From the NCBI GenBank assembly GCA_030596225.1, contig JAUVKO010000073.1, positions 1 through 8,786 on the forward strand: a stretch of 8,786 bases of DNA. Direction: 5' to 3'. The position numbers and the translations under genes are program-made. This DNA comes from Fidelibacterota bacterium (GTDB taxonomy: Bacteria > Fidelibacterota > UBA8477 > JABMPR01). The notes under the pieces were generated by a model. It had not been told where the DNA came from, did no database searches, and saw nothing but the letters and a program-made list of their open reading frames with translations. Of this stretch, positions 7,901-8,786 are shown in pieces (position 1 is the stretch's first letter; each line of letters begins with the position of its first letter).

Positions 7901-8629
7901 GCCTGCTGAATTATAAGCATTGACCCGGACATTCGGGATGGGTGTATTTTGGTTGGTTTTAATAAAGCCACCGATAGAACCATTACTACTGGTCTTGCCA
8001 AAGGCTACACCAGCATCTTCGATTGGCTGATAGGTCGTTGCTGATTGAATTCTATTGCTGCCTCGAACCAGATACTCGTATTGCTGGCCGGCTGGTATTG
8101 CGTCATCGATATAGCTCAAATCTCCTGATGGAGTTTCGTAGATGTAATCAGGAAAACTACTGTAGTCCCGATATATTCTATGTTTTCCGGTCCCGGGAGG
8201 ATCATTGGTATCATAACTCCAAGCAAGCTCAACCCGATCAGGATAGGAATCGTAAGTGGCAGTAACAACGGGGGTTCCCGGAGTTCTGAGTAAATTAGAC
8301 CAATACCCCAAGTTTATTTTATAGACTCCCCCACTGGGAGTGGTTCCTCCACTCATGGTTTCAGTGGTGATAATGGGTTGGTCAACCATGATACTGACGG
8401 TTCCCTCCACAGTTTTTTCTCCAGTAGAAAGGACGCCACTCATATTCCCTGTGCCACCGCTGATCACTATTGAAAAGACTGAATAGTGAGCATTCTCAGA
8501 CATGCCCACTATCGATTCACTAGCGATAACAGTCATTAGAAAACCAGGTAGGATTAATCCTAGCAAGGGAATTCCGATCCAGGTTCTCCAGCTGGTTATA
8601 GATATTTCTTTATTTCGTTTGGTTCGCAT
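1940..8629 (-). CDS. Giant T9SS-sorted multidomain extracellular protein (2229 aa)
   Basis: The ATG at 8629 is chosen for an AGGAG six bases upstream and a directly following signal peptide (basic MRTKRNK, hydrophobic WIGIPLLGLILPGFLMTVIA, likely cleavage near A36). Domains in order by residue: 45-112, a GG-rich segment ending YKINLGYW, as in other FCB secreted proteins; 117-212, FN3-like; 217-241 plus 510-568, a carboxypeptidase-regulatory-like fold interrupted by LamG (247-506); 570-655 and 660-770, two further carboxypeptidase-regulatory-like domains; 770-915, beta-rich; 916-1230, a Ser/Thr-rich paired-segment region from PPGDGS to SSCPYE; 1250-1350 and 1375-1480, beta-sandwich-like; 1484-1589, SbsA-type Ig (Big_5); 1592-1695, BACON-like Ig; 1698-1808 and 2017-2128, the module shared with the next gene; 1818-1896 and 1905-1980, tandem GWNW/SQT repeats; 2141-2229, T9SS type A sorting domain. 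No enzyme active site was recognised. A structural, adhesive or ligand-binding role on the cell surface is inference. Confidence 0.95.
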   Translation of the reverse strand: MRTKRNKEISITSWRTWIGIPLLGLILPGFLMTVIASESIVGMSENAHYSVFSIVISGGTGNMSGVLSTGEKTVEGTVSIMVDQPIITTETMSGGTTPSGGVYKINLGYWSNLLRTPGTPVVTATYDSYPDRVELAWSYDTNDPPGTGKHRIYRDYSSFPDYIYETPSGDLSYIDDAIPAGQQYEYLVRGSNRIQSATTYQPIEDAGVAFGKTSSNGSIGGFIKTNQNTPIPNVRVNAYNSAGTGPAWGQAVFLDGVDDVITIGDADAYELLDTTVHSASTLEFWFNPDASGLQTLISKGSKWELGLNVGSFNYVYFNMDDTPIFTSDDIESQAVSINQWNHIALVREANDLRLYINGWLATINEGSESIAVSQQPGTSDGVSLGDGADHNFFRGYMDEFRCWTTARDEMFFEPYSDINNNGVFDDSTDFYTDINGDGLWGASDSTAIKRDYDRLFDYKVEGEVSDSTLSACFHMDIGSGETLINSSNLDNNGTLTGGVSWTSTQAPVYPSAFTDADGGYTINNLNFENGRTFRVIPRKAFHEFDNPHQDVPLSVYTPANYTTHFRVVNMISISGYVTYDAAGTDGATCGEPNVEIWVDGANMGQRTDADGYYLLEVEPGRTVTIVPHKGGRDPGHFSPRTKTFFNVTSPQSKSFVDSKLRTLRGSVTGGACELPLGPAGIAEITLSAEDGCFSTYTMVDAAGNYAFENIAPMKYSLSVAMDTDVSNIPNLLEMDTYFQNNGASINIEASYSVIDSIWTTAEDTVNFNYRSPIELRTDGWTVNVMGDYGLEQNGFDTLDIYVFENYYGGECPVDSGVIYVKDWISDRYEVGDDVSGFSFSFAQDMEDLQAPSLRYALMPGLPRLTGDYKKNLELRATDPSGNNSTDSEVYRAVVLGQRPNKLNFATTAPEIPLLILRRPPGDGSEASFSESSSASTSFSMSIGGTAGYEASIKAHLGVKTEINVAPMGVGTSFEIETSHEMEAGFSITGSLTSGTEMQLTTTTSSEYTTGGEDLTGDQGTVFLGGAMNLLYGSTNILDLVRREDASYAYIVTTEVIFVPDGFETTYLYTRGYVENYLLPELEFLSETDSDLLRSIDRWTYILAYEDSLRWVTTMDDNFSFSGGGQSMTKTHESESSESLVFEETLEIDTYFAESMGLEVAGFGIEGASKVTVGLSLGASQGESQTNITTTSYTLMDDDDGDDYSVDVGSDPVFGTPVFNVVAGNSSCPYEEWMNEAGEVVTTPRDEPGLNWLSASTVVNVHPDGVAELKIGLSNQSSLQESRIYYLSYLTASNTNGAEILINGEHADESSAIPFELEYQGSDSALITVTRPEGSDAYEYEGLLIKFAPECESNYAGVTEGYTASFGVCFARPCTEAEVYQPVENWIVNTITGDTMTIVIQEYDLGQSYFDELLVQYSTVGDENWYAVDTLDADTLRHYDYLYSQLFWDVGLLPDGTYDIRLQSKCLDGLLNNLMEPVRGVLDRQIPEVLGLPEPIDGVLNFNDAIAVNFTEPINPVSVDPVNVTLYDNTAGVVITDFELSVSENRLVITPLVLNRFIENHNLTASVQGYEDLNGNPGDSLGWEFTVDCNPVAWSTPELEHIAFQGEPEPVILQLNNTGSIAQSFFFSGTPDQNGSPLPEWLTVYPEEGSLNPGGSFDITFHVAPDLNNGEYNVTIFAVTPEGYEPFNLHVVSMCPYPEWQVDFSEYEFSMNVTARLFFMNTPSEDAYDRVGAFVNDECRGWAPLQYVPEMGNYQAFMTVYSDQWSGETVEFHLWDRTRCSEYWEADSSIVFVDGEFTGSPTDPIILNATGTLGQTLDLNLGFTWISLNLEAEHMNIDSIFANLNPAPGNRIIGQTSYSQYSEPGGWVGVLEQLDHHSMYQLDWGMAEKLTHVGYPIFADTANIPVYSGWNWVSYLPKDNMNVNGALGSLTSTTDDLVKSQTEYAQYVEGIGWLGSLTRMYPGQGYKLESLEPGVLQYPVLAGNALMGNLVSSVLPDASTERRSMQNAIVAEDLPQTPWVFDNYSQFQHSMTITALLESDTIGVNNPDDAVAAFVGDEIRGLTRPVYVPELDAYRIFLTIHGEPNELIHLSLWDAEGDIVYKSNESWTFVPDLVVGKPLDPEFITRAALGIGDKGYIPDVFSLSENYPNPFNPRTTIGFGVPEDSHVRIRVFNIRGQEIRTLVNSDLTAGYRFVVWNSLNDNGIQMTSGVYLIVMESESFRQIRKVLILK
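1943..2209 (-). other. C-terminal T9SS type A sorting domain of the giant protein
   Basis: Residues 2141-2229 show the complete pattern: SLSENYPNPFNP, TTIGFGVPEDSHVRIRVFNI, RGQEIRTLV, AGYRFVVWN, TSGVYLIV and a basic-hydrophobic end at KVLILK. In Bacteroidota and relatives this type of domain directs a protein, first exported through the inner membrane, to the type IX secretion system of the outer membrane, where it is usually removed. No T9SS machinery gene lies in the window. Confidence 0.92.
2246..2581 (-). repeat. Shared surface module, giant protein copy 2 (residues 2017-2128)
   Basis: Signature stretches are PWVFDNYSQFQHSMTITALL, DDAVAAFVGDEIRG, VYVPELDAYRIFLTI, LSLWDAEGDIVY and GKPLDPEF. 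It lies between the tandem GWNW repeats and the sorting domain. It keeps the W, SMTITA, DAVAAF, DE-RG, YVPE, LWD and G-P-DP positions of the upstream copy at residues 1698-1808. The nucleotide sequences have diverged, so this is not a recent duplication. Confidence 0.8.
2690..2917 (-). repeat. GWNW/SQT repeat, copy 2 (residues 1905-1980)
   Basis: The module reads GWNWVSYLPKDNMNVNGALG, then LVKSQTEYAQYVEGIGWLGS, then MYPGQGYKLE and LQYPV. The order W-S-L, MN, L, SQT-YAQY, GW-G-L, YQL/YKL matches the copy immediately upstream. This type of repeat recurs in large secreted proteins of the FCB group, but I know of no assigned function. Confidence 0.75.
2942..3178 (-). repeat. GWNW/SQT repeat, copy 1 (residues 1818-1896)
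   Basis: The module reads LNLGFTWISLNLEAEHMNID, then IIGQTSYSQYSEPGGWVGVL, then HHSMYQLDW and THVGYPI. It is the diverged partner of the repeat at residues 1905-1980. Here the usual glycine before WNW is replaced (GFTW) and the PGQGY turn is HHSMY, so this copy is probably the more degenerate one. Confidence 0.7.
3206..3538 (-). repeat. Shared surface module, giant protein copy 1 (residues 1698-1808)
   Basis: Signature stretches are PEWQVDFSEYEFSMNVTARL, DRVGAFVNDECRG, QYVPEMGNYQAFMTVY, VEFHLWDRTRC and GSPTDPIILNA. It follows a BACON-like Ig domain and precedes the tandem GWNW repeats. The DECRG cysteine is also present in the left-gene copy (SECRG) but is isoleucine in the third copy (DEIRG). 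Confidence 0.8.
7112..7891 (-). other. LamG/concanavalin A-like domain inserted in a carboxypeptidase-regulatory-like domain
   Basis: Residues 247-506 show LamG hallmarks: VFLDGVDDVITIGD, STLEFWFNP, LISKGSKWELGL, WNHIALVR, LRLYINGWL, YMDEFRCWTTARDE and a final GSGETLINSSNLDNNGTLTG strand. It is flanked by what look like two halves of one carboxypeptidase-regulatory-like domain: GSIGGFIKTNQNTPIPNVRV (217-236) before, and FTDADGGYTINNLNFENG (513-530) after. LamG-type folds commonly bind glycans or proteins; the ligand here is unknown. Confidence 0.75.
7298..7381 (-). other. Paired calcium-binding-type loops inside the LamG domain
   Basis: Residues 417-444 contain two Asp/Asn-rich loops. The second, D433-I-N435-G-D437-G-L-W-G-A-S-D444, fits an EF-hand/dockerin loop with ligands at positions 1, 3, 5 and 12. 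The first, starting D417-I-N419-N-N421-G, also has D425, but its position 12 is T428 (D429 next to it). They sit between the WTTARDE strand and the last LamG strands, so they are an extra insertion in that fold. Calcium binding is inferred from the motif. Confidence 0.65.
8522..8629 (-). other. Signal peptide of the giant protein
   Basis: Residues 1-36 have five basic residues up to R15, then a hydrophobic stretch at 17-36. The small residues of VIASES suggest cleavage after A36. The n-region is long (about 16 residues), which could also suit an uncleaved anchor, but the C-terminal T9SS domain makes export more likely. Confidence 0.75.
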
Positions 8630-8635
8630 ATGACG

Positions 8636-8640
8636 CTCCT
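8636..8640 (-). promoter_or_regulatory. Shine-Dalgarno AGGAG of the giant gene
   Basis: The minus strand reads AGGAG, then six bases (CGTCAT), then ATG at 8629. This is a near-consensus ribosome-binding site and fixes the start. It contrasts with the weak site in front of the downstream gene. Confidence 0.85.
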
Positions 8641-8665
8641 GTCATAAAAACTACAATGTTACGAA

Positions 8666-8786
8666 TTAAGGGGATATTATTTCATCAATTCGTTGATCAA
8701 TGTGTTTCCGTATAGTAGGTATTTGCATAACCAAATTTAGTACTGACAAACATGACATTAATGCGCCAGTTAGGATAATCGATGTG
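8666..8786 (-). CDS. Possible C-terminal end of an upstream gene (39 codons visible)
   Basis: From 8785 the minus strand is open for 39 codons and ends in TAA at 8666-8668, 36 bases before the giant gene's start. The visible peptide has a hydrophobic stretch (SIILTGALMSCLSVLNLVM) and then a charged tail (IRKHIDQRIDEIIS), as in a membrane protein with a terminal helix. A second frame, from 8786 to a TGA at 8697-8699, is also open for 29 codons and ends NTYYTETH. At most one is likely real, and both are short enough to be open by chance in AT-rich DNA. No function can be given. Confidence 0.3.
   Translation of the reverse strand, partial: TSIILTGALMSCLSVLNLVMQIPTIRKHIDQRIDEIISP

Noticed and set aside
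1934..8265. Many plus-strand open frames of 64-117 codons across the giant gene
   Set aside because: All lie antisense to a 2229-codon frame with recognisable domains throughout. None shows a protein-like composition or a family motif, and such antisense openings are expected by chance.
8684..8697. Small hairpin ATCAA-TTCG-TTGAT
   Set aside because: A 5-bp AT-rich stem is common by chance and lacks a U-tract; it may lie in coding sequence of an upstream gene.
8732..8739. Bacteroidota-type -7 promoter match TAAATTTG on the minus strand upstream of the giant gene
   Set aside because: The -7 element matches TAnnTTTG, but there is no TTTG/TTG element at the expected ~19-base spacing (one TTTG is only 7 bases upstream), and the site may lie within an upstream reading frame.

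Overview
The window suggests an uncultured or marine-type bacterium of the FCB superphylum (Fibrobacteres-Chlorobi-Bacteroidetes and relatives; Ca. Neomarinimicrobiota, Calditrichota, KSB1 or Ignavibacteriota are all plausible). The strongest clue is the C-terminal tail of the large protein, which carries the ENYPNPFNP motif and ends in ...KVLILK. This is the hallmark of type IX secretion (T9SS type A) sorting domains in these phyla. The same phyla are rich in long secreted proteins built from FN3, LamG, carboxypeptidase-regulatory-like, PKD and cadherin-like modules. I cannot settle the phylum from this window.

Layout: all convincing coding sequence lies on the minus strand, so transcription runs right to left. 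Positions 8666-8786 may hold the last 39 codons of an upstream gene (weak call). Positions 1940-8629 hold one giant gene of 2229 codons, preceded by a clear Shine-Dalgarno AGGAG. A 92-bp gap (1848-1939) contains a 12-bp-stem hairpin. Positions 1-1847 hold a second secreted multidomain gene, in the same direction, whose 3' end lies beyond the left edge; 615 codons are visible. No RNA genes, mobile elements, CRISPR arrays or plus-strand genes were found.

How the genes fit together: both proteins start with a signal peptide and consist almost wholly of beta-rich extracellular modules with no recognisable catalytic domain. They share one ~100-residue module: once right after the signal peptide of the left gene and twice near the C-terminus of the giant protein. 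The simplest reading is a co-transcribed pair of cell-surface or exported proteins, probably adhesive or structural, with at least the giant one sorted by T9SS. That joint role is inference.

Most interesting points: a LamG domain apparently inserted into a carboxypeptidase-regulatory-like domain and itself carrying a calcium-loop insert; a central pair of Ser/Thr-rich segments around a ~105-residue spacer; the module shared by the two genes; and an intergenic hairpin whose imperfect pairs are G-U only in the minus-strand RNA.
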